DNA of 64,000 nt from Thermothielavioides terrestris NRRL 8126 (taxonomy: Eukaryota > Ascomycota > Sordariomycetes > Sordariales > Chaetomiaceae). The first letter of the stretch is position 1, and each line of letters opens with the position of its first letter. The position numbers and the translations under genes were made by a program. Shown piece by piece: positions 1 through 10,550 of the stretch. Location: positions 744,001 through 808,000 of the forward strand of contig NC_016459.1 in NCBI RefSeq assembly GCF_000226115.1. Direction: 5' to 3'. The notes under the pieces were generated by a model. The model saw only the letters and a program-made list of their open reading frames with translations, was not told the origin of the DNA and ran no database searches.

Positions 1-32
1 GCTGCCACTACTTCAAAACCTGGAACCGCGCC

Positions 33-1076
33 ATGGCTTCGCCTGCAGAACAGACCCTGCTGGTAACCGGCGCGAACGGCTTCGTCGCCAGCCACATCCT
101 CAAGCTGGCCCTGGAGAAGGGCTATCACGTCCGCGGCACCGTGCGGTCCGAGTCGTCAGCAGCTAGCGTCCGCGCCAAGTTTCCCGAGCACAGCGACAAA
201 CTCTCCCTGGCGGTCGGCCCGGACCTGACGAAGCCGGAGCTGTACGCGCCCGCATTTGCCGGCACGGCCAAGCCCATCACCGGCGTCCTCCACGTCGCCG
301 CGAACTTCACCCTCAAGGTCGACGACAACCGCCGCGACCTCCTCGACCCAGCCATCGGCGGCGCACGGGGCATCCTCGAGGCCACCGCCCGCTACGGGCG
401 CGACGTGCGGCGCGTGGTGCTGACCTCCTCCTTCGCCGCCAACATCGACCTGTCCAAGGGCGCCCGGGCCGGGTACACCTACACGGAAGCAGACTGGAAC
501 CCGGTGACGTACGAACAGGCGGCCGCGCCGGGAGTCGACGGCGCCACGGCCTACTGCGCGTCCAAGGCGCTCGCCGAGAAGGCCATGTGGGACTGGGCCG
601 CCGAGCACAAGCCGCCGTTCGACCTCGTGTCCATCAACCCGCCGTGGATTTTTGGGCCGCACGTGGGCGGCCTCCGAGACTTGGCGCGGCTGAACGAGTC
701 CACCGCCGCGCTGCATGCGCTGATCGGTGCCGCGGAGGTGCCGCCGCCGGATTACGCGGGGTTCGCGGATGTGCGGAACGTTGCGGATGCGCACCTTGCC
801 GCGTTCGAGAAGCCGGAGGCGGGCGGACAGCGGTTCATCGTGGGGCTGCACTTTGATTATCAGAGTGTGGTGGACTCGGTGCGGCGGGAGGTGCCGGAGC
901 TGAGGGATCGGCTGCCGGTCGGCAAGCCGGGGAAGGTTCCGGAGATGTACGAGCTGGACGGGAGCAAGGCGGAAAGGGTGCTGGGTATCCGCTATATCCC
1001 GCTGGAGCGGTCAATGAGGGATTCGTTTGTCCAGTTTGTCGAAGCTGAGCAGGCACTTGCCGCGGCTTCTGCTTGA
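33..1076 (+). CDS. NAD(P)-dependent extended short-chain reductase (GRE2/dihydroflavonol-reductase-like)
   Basis: An intact 347-residue single-exon frame. The N-terminus carries the Rossmann dinucleotide motif TGANGFVASH (residues 12-21), the ALTSS-like strand appears as VVLTSSFAA, and the catalytic pair is YCASK (Tyr and Lys of YxxxK) around residue 174. The WIFGP segment and the late DVRNVADAH motif are characteristic of extended SDRs of the dihydroflavonol 4-reductase / methylglyoxal reductase (Gre2) group, which reduce aldehydes or ketones with NADPH in the cytosol. Length fits the family (about 340). Only 32 bases lie upstream, so an earlier exon cannot be excluded, but the start directly before the Rossmann strand is the usual one. 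The exact substrate cannot be read from the sequence. Confidence 0.88.
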   Translation: MASPAEQTLLVTGANGFVASHILKLALEKGYHVRGTVRSESSAASVRAKFPEHSDKLSLAVGPDLTKPELYAPAFAGTAKPITGVLHVAANFTLKVDDNRRDLLDPAIGGARGILEATARYGRDVRRVVLTSSFAANIDLSKGARAGYTYTEADWNPVTYEQAAAPGVDGATAYCASKALAEKAMWDWAAEHKPPFDLVSINPPWIFGPHVGGLRDLARLNESTAALHALIGAAEVPPPDYAGFADVRNVADAHLAAFEKPEAGGQRFIVGLHFDYQSVVDSVRREVPELRDRLPVGKPGKVPEMYELDGSKAERVLGIRYIPLERSMRDSFVQFVEAEQALAAASA

Positions 1077-1240
1077 GCATGGTTGTTGTTTATTAAAGCC
1101 TTGTTGGATAAACGTGCGATTATACCTAGTACTACATGATTGCAATTATTTTATCTACGGCAGGCGGGGCAAGCAGGCTTGGGGGAGATTCTAACTGAGA
1201 TACTCTCCTAGAAATGATTGAAAGCTCCCTCAAGTGACAC

Positions 1241-1457
1241 TGATGCGGTGGCACGCAAAAGTAGTATACAGATACAGTGGTGGAATAAGTGATCATGGAT
1301 TCAAAGTAGGGAGGCTCCTACCACTGCCAAGATATTCTTGGCAGTGTATAGGGTGCATAGGCTATGCAGGGCTAACCCTACATGGCGCAACCCTAACCTA
1401 GAGCCTGACCTAGATAGGGTCATCATCTATTTATATATATAGGAGTATCTGGTATCA
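1241..1457 (-). repeat. Gypsy 3' LTR (element orientation)
   Basis: This is a 217-bp repeat beginning TGAT and ending ATCA, matching 9877-10093 over its whole length with only scattered C/T and G/A differences. It still contains many CA and TG dinucleotides, unlike the interior. Confidence 0.93.
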
Positions 1458-1770
1458 AGTGCTAGGCTATAAGAAAAAAGGCAATGCCCTTACTACGTCG
1501 ATCCTCGAATTGATCCTCCTTCCCAATCTGGTACTTTATTCCTTTTAAATATCCTCCTCCTCGTAGTATCGCGCTGGTTTAGCGCCTTTGCTAGCGTGTA
1601 TACTACACCGTGGATTCGGGGCTGGGCTAGCCACTACAATGGTTAAAGCCGTAGGCGAAGGTGGCTCTGTAATGTGCTTAACTAGCATAGGTGTCTTCTT
1701 AGGCGGTATAGGTTGTAGCGCTATAGGCTACGGCGCTATTATATGCTTAATCGGGGCCACCGGTGTAGGC

Positions 1771-1977
1771 ACCTCCTATAAAGAGTTCCTCGTTGATAGA
1801 GTGGCTAGCACGGACGCCTCTTGTAAGGAGGTCTTTATCGATAGGCTAGCTAGTGTAGACGCCTTCTACAAGGAGGTCCTTGTCGATAGAGTGGCTAGTA
1901 TAGGCGCCTCTTGTAAGGAGGTCTTTATCGATAGGCTAGCTAGTATAGACGCCTTCTATAAGGTCCTCGTCGATGGA
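1771..1977 (-). repeat. 45-bp tandem repeat, about 4.6 copies, in the Gypsy pol tail
   Basis: Units run 1771-1815, 1816-1860, 1861-1905, 1906-1950 and a partial 1951-1977. Odd and even units form two alternating subtypes, so the higher-order period is 90 bp. On the minus (pol) strand each unit gives a 15-residue Leu/Ser/Thr-rich repeat such as LASLSIKTSLQEA. Its few stops are TAG at Gln positions. It lies between the integrase region and the 3' LTR. Confidence 0.8.
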
Positions 1978-4900
1978 CCTACCGTAGGTGCTTCCGGCTA
2001 CGGAGCCTTACCTATAGTCGCTAGAAGCTACGGTATAGCTAGCGCTATGTTCTAAGGACGGCTGTGCGAACGCTTAGCAGGTACTATAGCGCCTATAGCC
2101 TTCTCCGTAGCCTTGTCTACGACTTTGTCTATAGCCTTATCTATAGCCTTGCTATATAGGCGTTTGGCTAGGACTTTGGCTTCCTCCTTCTTCTATATTA
2201 CGTCTATAGGCAGGTCGATGCCTAGGCGCATCTAATATTCTTCTATAACCTTGGCTATATACCGCATTTTATATAGCGATTTCTAGGTGTTGTAGTATAC
2301 GTCGAGGTTCTTCTATTAGATTAAATACTTGATCTATATACCTATAACCAAGTACTTAAGAATATACTCTACTTTGTAGTTATTGCTAAACTTATAATCT
2401 TCCGACTAATCGGAGGCCTAGGAATCTTCAACTAGGCCTACCTCCGGTTCGATGTAGCTATATAGATCCTCTCCTAGTAGTATAGGCAAGAGATGTTCTA
2501 TAGAGATGACTAGGTAGATTCCTATATAACTTAGAAGATTAAGCTTGTATACAAGTCGGCTAATATAGCGCTTGATAGGAAATGGTCTAGCCCGCTATTG
2601 TAACAATTTCCAAGGTGGGTTGCTAGGTAGATAGTAGCTATAATAGAGCTAAAGATAGACCTTGTTATCGACCTTAAATTCGACCTAGCGGTAGTAGCTA
2701 TTGTAACAACGCTTGGCTCGTATAGTTGCAAAGTCTATTGCTAGTTGTACCTTATAGCGCAAGTCCTCTTGTAGGGTAGGCAGGTCTGCTAACGTAGCTA
2801 TATTTGGATTAGCTGTAAGTACGTTGAGTAGGCCCTGTAGCTTGAAGCTATATAACTATTTGTAAAGCGTTGAACAGATAGGAGCTGAATAGGCGTTGTT
2901 GAGGTTCTACTGTAACAGAGGGATGATGTCGACCTAGTTGCTAGTTAGGAATTTGAAGGTGTAAAATCGTAGGGCGATCTCTATAGTTTAATTCTTATAC
3001 TCTACTAGGCTATCCGTTTATAGATAATATATAGTTGTTATTAGTAGCTTAGTGCTCTAATACTCCTATATACTAGTCTAGAGGTCCAATATAAACTTAT
3101 AATCGCGATTAGAAATAATAGCTAATAGTATACCCTAGTCTAATAGAAGCAGTTGGTGTATAAGAACGTAGCCCTAATCCTTTGTAGAGTATTTGCCGTT
3201 ACCTAGCAATAGGAGGGTCTGTTTACTACTCTTATACAATATAGTTATTAAGGCGTTAAAGCTATTATAGCTATCTAGTTGCTAGGAAAAGCCTTTTGAT
3301 AGTACGCTCGGCAAGCTTATAATAAAGTCGATCGTAATAACTTATATCGGGAGTATATCGCTTAGCTAGATCGGTTAGTACTCGCTAATCAGCTTCTAGC
3401 AGTCTATAGTATTAAGTCGGTATGCTAGGCAATATGCTATATACTTTTTGACTTTATAAGTTTTATTGACGATAGAGATACTATATAAGTTATATAATAT
3501 ACGCTCTACGCCGAAATGGTACTTAGCATTATAAACTAAGCTAAGAACCTCCTTGATTATGCCGAATAGTATATAAAGAAGGTATACACTATATAGCTAG
3601 ATATTGTAGATTAGGCTATCGATCATTGTAAAAGGTAGCCTAGGACATAAGAAAATACCGCTACCCTTAGTGGATATAGCGTCGCTATAGGTAAGATCGT
3701 CGATAATAGCTTTATATTTAAAGTCTTCTTTATAAGCTATAATAAATTTCTAGCGAAGCGAATCTTTTATATACACTTTAGCAAAGGTGAACATCATATT
3801 ATCAAGTACTACGTAGCCTTCTAGATATTTAATAGGGTCTTATATCGCTTTTAGCTAGCTTAGAGCGTCTAGTACAAAGTTTAGGCGGCTAGGCAGGTAA
3901 TATAGCCGAAGGTTGTACTCCAAGAGGTAAACGGAGGCGGTGATTAGTCGCTAGTTGGCCCGATCTATAGATAAGGTATTGAGCTAGGTCTATACAACAA
4001 TGCTATATATAGCAGTGTAGTCTATAAGTACATTGACCGGAAGTCTAGCTAAGTGAATTATAGTATAGAGCTTTTTAACTACCTACACTAGGTATATAAC
4101 CTCCTGTTCTAAAGGTCTATAGCGTATCTCGGCCTTTGTTAGGCAACGGCTAAGGAATATAATCGGGAGCATTTGATTCGAAGGAATTGGCGTACTAGGC
4201 TCCTATTTGTAGCTATTGCGTAGGTGGAACACTATTACACCAAATCTATACTCTAAACAGCCATTGATTTATATAAAGAGCTGCTTATTAGGATCGAAGT
4301 AGTGAAGGATAGTCGGGTCTTCCTTATAAATCGTAGCTTAGATCGCTTTAAATAAGAACTTTTTGGCTAGTGTAGGCTCAAAGGTCGTTTTTACATAGTA
4401 TATAGTCCTCTTAGAGGTATTGCTAGTCTCAATATAGCCTTCCTTATAGCCTTTTTTTAGCAACGTAGTCTTACAAGCCTATAGAGGCTCTACTAGCTAT
4501 ATATAGTACAGGATCAAGTGTTATAGAAAGCCTATAGCACTAATATATTGCTTAAACGCCTTAAGGGTATATAGAAAGGCGAGCTACCTAAATGCCTTAA
4601 TACACTATACAATTGTTATAAGGCTTAGGCTATCGATATAGAACCTAAGTAGCTCTATACTTAGATAGCTTATATATAACTTAGCTAGTGAGAAGGCGAT
4701 ATTCTTTTTAGCGAAGACGTTGAATATTATATCTAGGTAGTACGTATAATCCTTAGCATTGTCCAAGTAGATTACAATGTCGTTAATAAAAGCTTATATA
4801 TATACTAAGTGCGGTTTAAGTAGCCGATCTATAATACACTATATATATATAGGCGAATTGCAGTAGCCTATTAGGCAAACTATAGGCTACTCGAGGCTAT

Positions 4901-7900
4901 ACAGGCTGATTAGAGTGAATCGATCGCGATATAGTAGATATACACCGAATTAGTAGAAAAACGAAGTAGTATTAATCACTATAATGAAGCGTTTACTATA
5001 TAACTTGGCGATAATCTCTGACTATAGAGGTAGAGGGTAGTTATCAAGTATTGTCACGTAGTTTAGACTTTATAGATTGATAACAATGTGGCCTTTAAGC
5101 TCTCTGTCGCGCCCTAGCCTCTAAACGACAAATACTAGGTACGTAAAAGGCGTAGCTCAGTTTGCCTAAATTATATAGCCTTATACGTATAAGCTATCGA
5201 AGGTCTTGTCGAGGACCTCCTAGTCCTTCTTACTTAGTAGATAGGATTAGGCGTTGACCTTCTAGTTTTGCTAGCCCTCTACCAGAGGTATATACATTAG
5301 CTCGTCTAGGCTCTACTATATAAGACTTTTATCCTTCTAGAGGCTAGGATATCGCTCAATGACCTCGATAAAACAGTTAGCGATATTAGGATCCTTAGCG
5401 TATATATATATACCGTCCTTAGTAACGATTTTAGAGAGGGTTAGGTCTATACGAAGGCCTAGAGTAGATTGCTTTTCTAGTATAAAAGGCTTGCTAGCCA
5501 GTTTAGGGTCGTTGGCCTATACTAGTTAGAAGACGTAGTCGCTTATCGGCGTAGTAGAATCAGTGTCGTTGAATTCGTCGTTAGAGACGGCCTTCGCAAG
5601 GTTAATAGCTAAGGGTATCGATAACTTGCTATAACTATATCGAGCTATAGTAGCGATACAGTTATCGAAAACGAATTTGCTATTGATAGGTATAACTGTA
5701 GTAGACTATACTACTAAAGAAGGGGGTTCAATATCTGTAGCTACCGTCGAGGTGGCTACTATAGCCATCGCTATACTAGCTACTAGCGCGGTTAGGGCAG
5801 AGGTCCAAGAACACGCTAGGAAACTGCTATCCTCGCATTTATATATCTTACCTACTAGGTACTGCTTTAGGATCTTAATAATACTATATAAGGTATTCTT
5901 GATAGTGGCTACCTTGGCGGTCTTAGCTATAACTATTATATAATATATAGCTAGGTGCTCTGAGTAGAATATAAAGGATCGGCCTTTTAGGAATAGCTTA
6001 TATTCGACTAGAATCTCCGCTTCCTAGTTAGGTAGGAGTATAATGATATATATAGTTTTGACCTTACATATATACGGCGTAGAATACACATTAATGGCGA
6101 ATAGGATAGTAAATTTAAAGGCTTAGAGGTCAACCTTCTTTACGTTATAGTCGATCAAGGCTCGGTAGCTATTTAGGAAGTCGTTGCTAAGTAGAAGATT
6201 AGGTCCTAGGGAATCTACTACCTAGGCGGAGTAGGTGAACTTGTATAGGGTAGGCTTACTATCTTCTATACTAGCTAGGAAGATAGTAAAAGTAGCCTAC
6301 TACGAGAGGGCTAGCTTCTTGTTACCAATACCTGTTACCTTGCCCTTATAGCGCTCGATAGAGTGGTCGAGTAGGTTCAATAGGTTGTAGCCAATGATCG
6401 AGCGGCTAGCCCCTAGATCAAGGTACACTTCTAGCTTATTACTATCCTCCTTCGTGTAGACGGCGATATAGAGGTGTGTATAGTTGCCTAGGGGGCTATC
6501 AATGCCGTCGTTCGCCTCTAGGGCAGAGGCTTCCTTAACTTAGTAGACAACATTAGTAGCCTTAGGCTTATATTCAAAGGTAGTCTCAGTTATAGCATCT
6601 ATTGCCTTAGCAACGGATTTCTCTCTAAGGTCTACTAAGTAGTAGAAAATACTGTTCTTCGCATCCTTGCAATACTTTAAATACTGAAACAAGGTGTTGT
6701 AGGAACCTAGTATAGTAGTGTAGTAGCTACAAGTATAGCGTTTAGATACAGCTTGATTAGCTATATAGTTCTTCCAGGCACGCCTTAGCCTAGTGCCTTT
6801 ATAAGTCTTAACGTGCTACTACACCTCCTGCTTAGCTTGGAAGGTCTTATAGCACTTACAGTATATAAGCTTTAAATCAACAACTATATAAGCGATCTCT
6901 AATTTGGAAGACGATATAGAAACGGTGGACGAGCTCTCTAATACTATATCCAACGTATCAGCTTCGTTCCTAGATTTAGGGTCGCCTATAAAATATATAT
7001 AGTCATAGGGTCGATCGCACTTATAGTCGTTATAGTAGTCCTTCCGATCGTCGTGTTGGTCCCTCTAATCATTATATCGATCGTTATAGCAGCAGTCGTT
7101 ACAATAGCGGTCATCACAATCGTGGCGGTCATAGTCCTAGGCCTAGCGCTTATCCCAATCTTAGTTGTAGTCGGCTAGGCGGTAGTAGTCGCCGCTATAG
7201 CGGTACCGATCCTTATAGGAGCTTCGAGATTTATTAGCCTAATATCGAGGCGCCTATTTAACCTTTTCTTCCTCTTTACTCTTATCTTTGCTATTCAGCT
7301 TCTTCTATCCGTTAGAGAACTTCGCTATAGCTATAGACTTAAGCATTGCCTACGATTGCTCCTACTTATATAAGTATTAGTCGAGAGAGGTAAAAAACTA
7401 GGGGTAACGGATATATCGCTGGATACTTAGATCTATATACTCTTAGATCTGATATATAGTGCCTTACCAATTGATACTTCCGTCGCCGTTGTTACTTATA
7501 GCGTGAGCCTAGCGCAACTTATACTCTACGAACTCTATAAAGGCTTCTTCGTCGATAGCGATATCTTTAAGGTATAAGAAAGTAGTATTGAACTTCTTAG
7601 TAGCTACTAGCGAGTCAAGCTTAAAACGTTACTTTAAAGTATCTAGTATAGCTTTAAGGCCTTACTCCTTAAGAAAGCGACGATAGCTATCTGAGATACC
7701 GTTGGACTACTAGTTCTTAGCTCTACCTTTAAAGAGCGTTAGGAACATCTTAACAATCTATTATTTAATAGACCTATCGTTATCCTCAATAAAGGTCTTA
7801 ATATAGGCTTAGAAACAATGGACGTTAATATAAGTGATTGTCTTACCTTTGTAAATAACTCCTAGGCTATCAGGGTCTAGGTAGAACAGATTGAACACTC

Positions 7901-7994
7901 CAATGTCTTTACACTTGATCTTGAAATCCAACTGGCCTACTATATAGCCAGAGTCGAAGGTGCCGTCATAGTATTAGCGGCTATTAGGTGTCGG

Positions 7995-8275
7995 TGTTAC
8001 ACGAACAAAGTAGGTGCTACCCGACCTCGTCAGCCAAGGTAGCGGAGCACTCAAACCAAGCAGGAGCTTCGGAGGAGTGCAAGATGGATGTATTGCAAGA
8101 GTGTGGAATGTGGGCAAGTGCCTGCCTAAATACAGGAGTGTGGTGGCCTATGCGTAAGGTGGCCTGTGCATTGTTGCGGGGCCCAGTGCTGTTGTGGGGC
8201 CTAGTGGGCCCAGTGGACCCACACTTACGCAGTTGGCTACAGGTGGCCACAGGTGACCCACAACTGCGTGTAACA
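7995..8275. mobile_element. Solo LTR (or LTR-like MITE) nested in the Gypsy element
   Basis: A 281-bp GC-rich island inside TA-rich DNA. It begins TGTTACACG and ends CGTGTAACA (a perfect 9-bp terminal inverted repeat with the canonical TG...CA of LTRs). It is flanked by a perfect 5-bp duplication GTCGG (7990-7994 and 8276-8280). It keeps abundant CpA and TpG, so it arrived after the surrounding element had been RIPped. No internal coding region is present, which suggests a solo LTR left by recombination. Confidence 0.85.
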
Positions 8276-9876
8276 GTCGGGCTATTACTCCGAGGGTTTG
8301 GTCGACAGCGATATAGATCTGTATAATGTAGGCTATTGTAGGCGAGGTTATATTGTAAGCTGATAGCCACACCTTTTTCAGGAATTAGGTATATAGTTTA
8401 GACAAGCGTAGGCTATACGGCCTAAGTTGGTAGGTTTAGCTACGCTAGCGGGTAAGGCTATACTAGCTAGTAAGGCTATACTAGATACGCAGGTGCCTAC
8501 TGACGCAGATCTAGGCCGATATACGATATACCCGGTATAGCCGTAGCTAGCTACGCTAGAGGCGTTAGTAGAAGACGGTCGATCGGCAAAGCCTAGGTCG
8601 GCTAGGCCTACCTATAGTAGTCCTCCGTTACTATACGCTATCTCGGTATATATTACAGGCTATTCAACGTCAAATTGTTGAGGCCTAGAACGGTAGGCTG
8701 AGGTTGACGCTATAGCAGCGAAATTCTAGCTTATAGATGATCGATAGCTTCCTAATAAGCTTACTAAGATGCCTAGGAGCAGGTCCTCGTAGAGCGAGCT
8801 ATAGATTGTCCTTCTAGATACGTAATATAGGCTTCTATCCAATGTATATTCTAGTTTAGATCCTTTATATTTAACTAAATCACTTTAGCTACTTACATTA
8901 TTAGCGTATCTACTAGATTGATTTAATTATATTCTAGGCGATTAAGACGTCGATCAATATATATAATCGTCTACTTATTATAGCTAAAATTAGCTAGCTT
9001 CGAGAATAATCTTTCAGCACTATAAAGGTCTTCTTCTATATTATCGTCGCCTAGCTACAAATCCTGCCTAATAACAAAGGACATATTAGCATTCTATAGG
9101 TTACGATCGAAGGTTATAGAGTCTTATATATTACGAGGGCTACGATTTAAATTAGCGAGAAAGATCGGATATTTAGCCTAGGTACATTAGGTATTATAGG
9201 CTTTAGCTATCTAATATTCTTGGCCTAGGTCACGTTCTTTGACTTGCTCTATTAGGGGTATAGTTAGAGCTATAGAAGATCGGGCTATTACTAGTAGGGT
9301 TAGTTTAGGAAAGTCGCCTAGTATACTTAGCGTATCTTTCAAAGGGTTCTACGGCCTAGAGGGCTTCTCTAGACCCTTTGTTGCCTTAGGAGGCATATTT
9401 ACGTTAACCAACGTAACCAACTAGCCAACCAAGTATACAGTGTAGTATAAGCAGATATAGATTAGAAAGGGTAGTCACCAACCGTAGAGTATAGTAACGA
9501 CTCTAGATACTAGCTATATAGCTAGTTAGGGGACTCTATAGCGTCGAGGGTATCGCTAGGTACTTATAGGACACAAGCTTTAACGAGCCTCGGATCAGGA
9601 GGGTATAATAGTGCCAAGATATAGCCTTCTTGACCGTAGGAACATAGGGGCTATAGCGCTTGGCGAGAGGGGAGGGTGTAGTGGCTATCGAGATCCTTGT
9701 TAGACCCAACTGCTTAGTAGAGTTGATAGTTGTAGTAGACTTCTATGGTATATAGAGGCCTCCTGTAGGTGAGCCGTCGCAATTTGCGGATACTCAAATA
9801 GTTCGATCGATTGCGATCGATCAAATAGATTGAATAAGATGGTAGTCAACGCGATGCGAGAGTCGCAGCTACTATT

Positions 9877-10093
9877 TGATGCGGTGGCACGTAAAAGTAG
9901 TATATAGATACAGTGGTGGAATAAGTGATTATAGATTCAAAGTGGGGAGGCTCCTACCACTGCCAAGATATTCTTGGCAGTGTATAGGGTGTATAAGCCA
10001 TGCAGGGCTAACCCTGTATGGCGTAACCCTAACCCAGAGCCTGACCTAGATGGGGTCATCATCTATTTATATATATAGGAGCATCCGGTATCA
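9877..10093 (-). repeat. Gypsy 5' LTR (element orientation)
   Basis: This is the 217-bp partner of 1241-1457, with the same TGAT...ATCA ends. It is followed at 10094-10098 by the GACAC target duplication. Confidence 0.93.
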
Positions 10094-10098
10094 GACAC

Positions 10099-10550
10099 CC
10101 AGCCATCTTTCAGGGTAACTAGAGCAACGCGAATTGCTAGGCTTGTGTACACGCCCCAAGAAACGTGCATTCTGGGAACGACTTGTCAATGACGGATTTG
10201 TGGTCCGAACCTTTGTTTCTAGAGCCATTGAGCCCATTCCCAGTTTCTTTGTTTCCAGATCTGCTCCGCCGCTGTGCCGGAAGCGGAAGTTGGGACAATA
10301 AAGAACCAGCCGCACCGATGTGAATACAGATGTGAATAGCAAACAATGAGAGCCTGGCTCCCATTTCATAGTTCATCCCATACTTAGCGCGTCGTTCTCT
10401 CCACATTAGCAGAGGTTTTCGAAAAGCCCTCTATGGACTACATTTCACCGACGACTAAACTGCGGCTTGCGGGTTGCTGTCCCAAGTATCCGCCTCATCC
10501 TTAGCAGCTCATCAGACAGTTCTCCGTGCCAGACCGCCCACTAGCCCAAG
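10099..10550. other. Intergenic, no gene seen
   Basis: Normal-composition DNA between the retroelement and the next gene. It probably holds the promoter and 5' leader of the 10551 gene. Short frames here have no coding character. Confidence 0.6.

Larger units (their letters stand above)
1545..9396 (-). pseudogene. Gypsy gag-pol relic
   Basis: No open polyprotein survives, but conserved blocks are legible on the minus strand. A gag start near 9396 opens MPPKATKG. An Arg/Tyr/Asp-rich stretch lies at 7030-7200. A Cys/His finger (CKC...H) is near 6815-6880, and the retropepsin-type block LDLGASRSIIG is at about 6405-6435. The reverse-transcriptase block FINDIVIYLD is at about 4760-4800, with its thumb continuing to about 4620. 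The integrase core follows (TIDFIISLP near 3300-3330 and ISNRD near 3090-3105). The C-terminal tail is Pro/Ser/Thr-rich with 15-residue repeats. In the blocks I translated, nearly all in-frame stops are TAG/TAA where Gln would be expected, consistent with C-to-T change at CpA. The element is non-functional. Confidence 0.88.
1241..10093 (-). mobile_element. Complete Ty3/Gypsy LTR retrotransposon, RIP-degraded
   Basis: The element is bounded by two 217-bp direct repeats (TGATGC...GGTATCA) and flanked by a perfect 5-bp target duplication GACAC (1236-1240 and 10094-10098), so both ends are secure. The internal 8.4 kb is extremely TA-rich and poor in CpA and TpG, as expected after RIP. Coding traces all read on the minus strand in the order gag, zinc finger, protease, reverse transcriptase, integrase. 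Differences between the LTRs are transitions. The short stretch after the right LTR on the minus strand could be a tRNA primer site but I cannot match it confidently. A younger solo LTR interrupts the gag part. Confidence 0.95.

Noticed and set aside
1588..2055. Intact 155-codon plus-strand frame with 15-residue repeats
   Set aside because: It lies antisense to the Gypsy pol tail. The minus strand reads as the expected Pro/Ser/Thr-rich tail with only Gln-type stops, so the open plus frame is a by-product of the tandem repeat.
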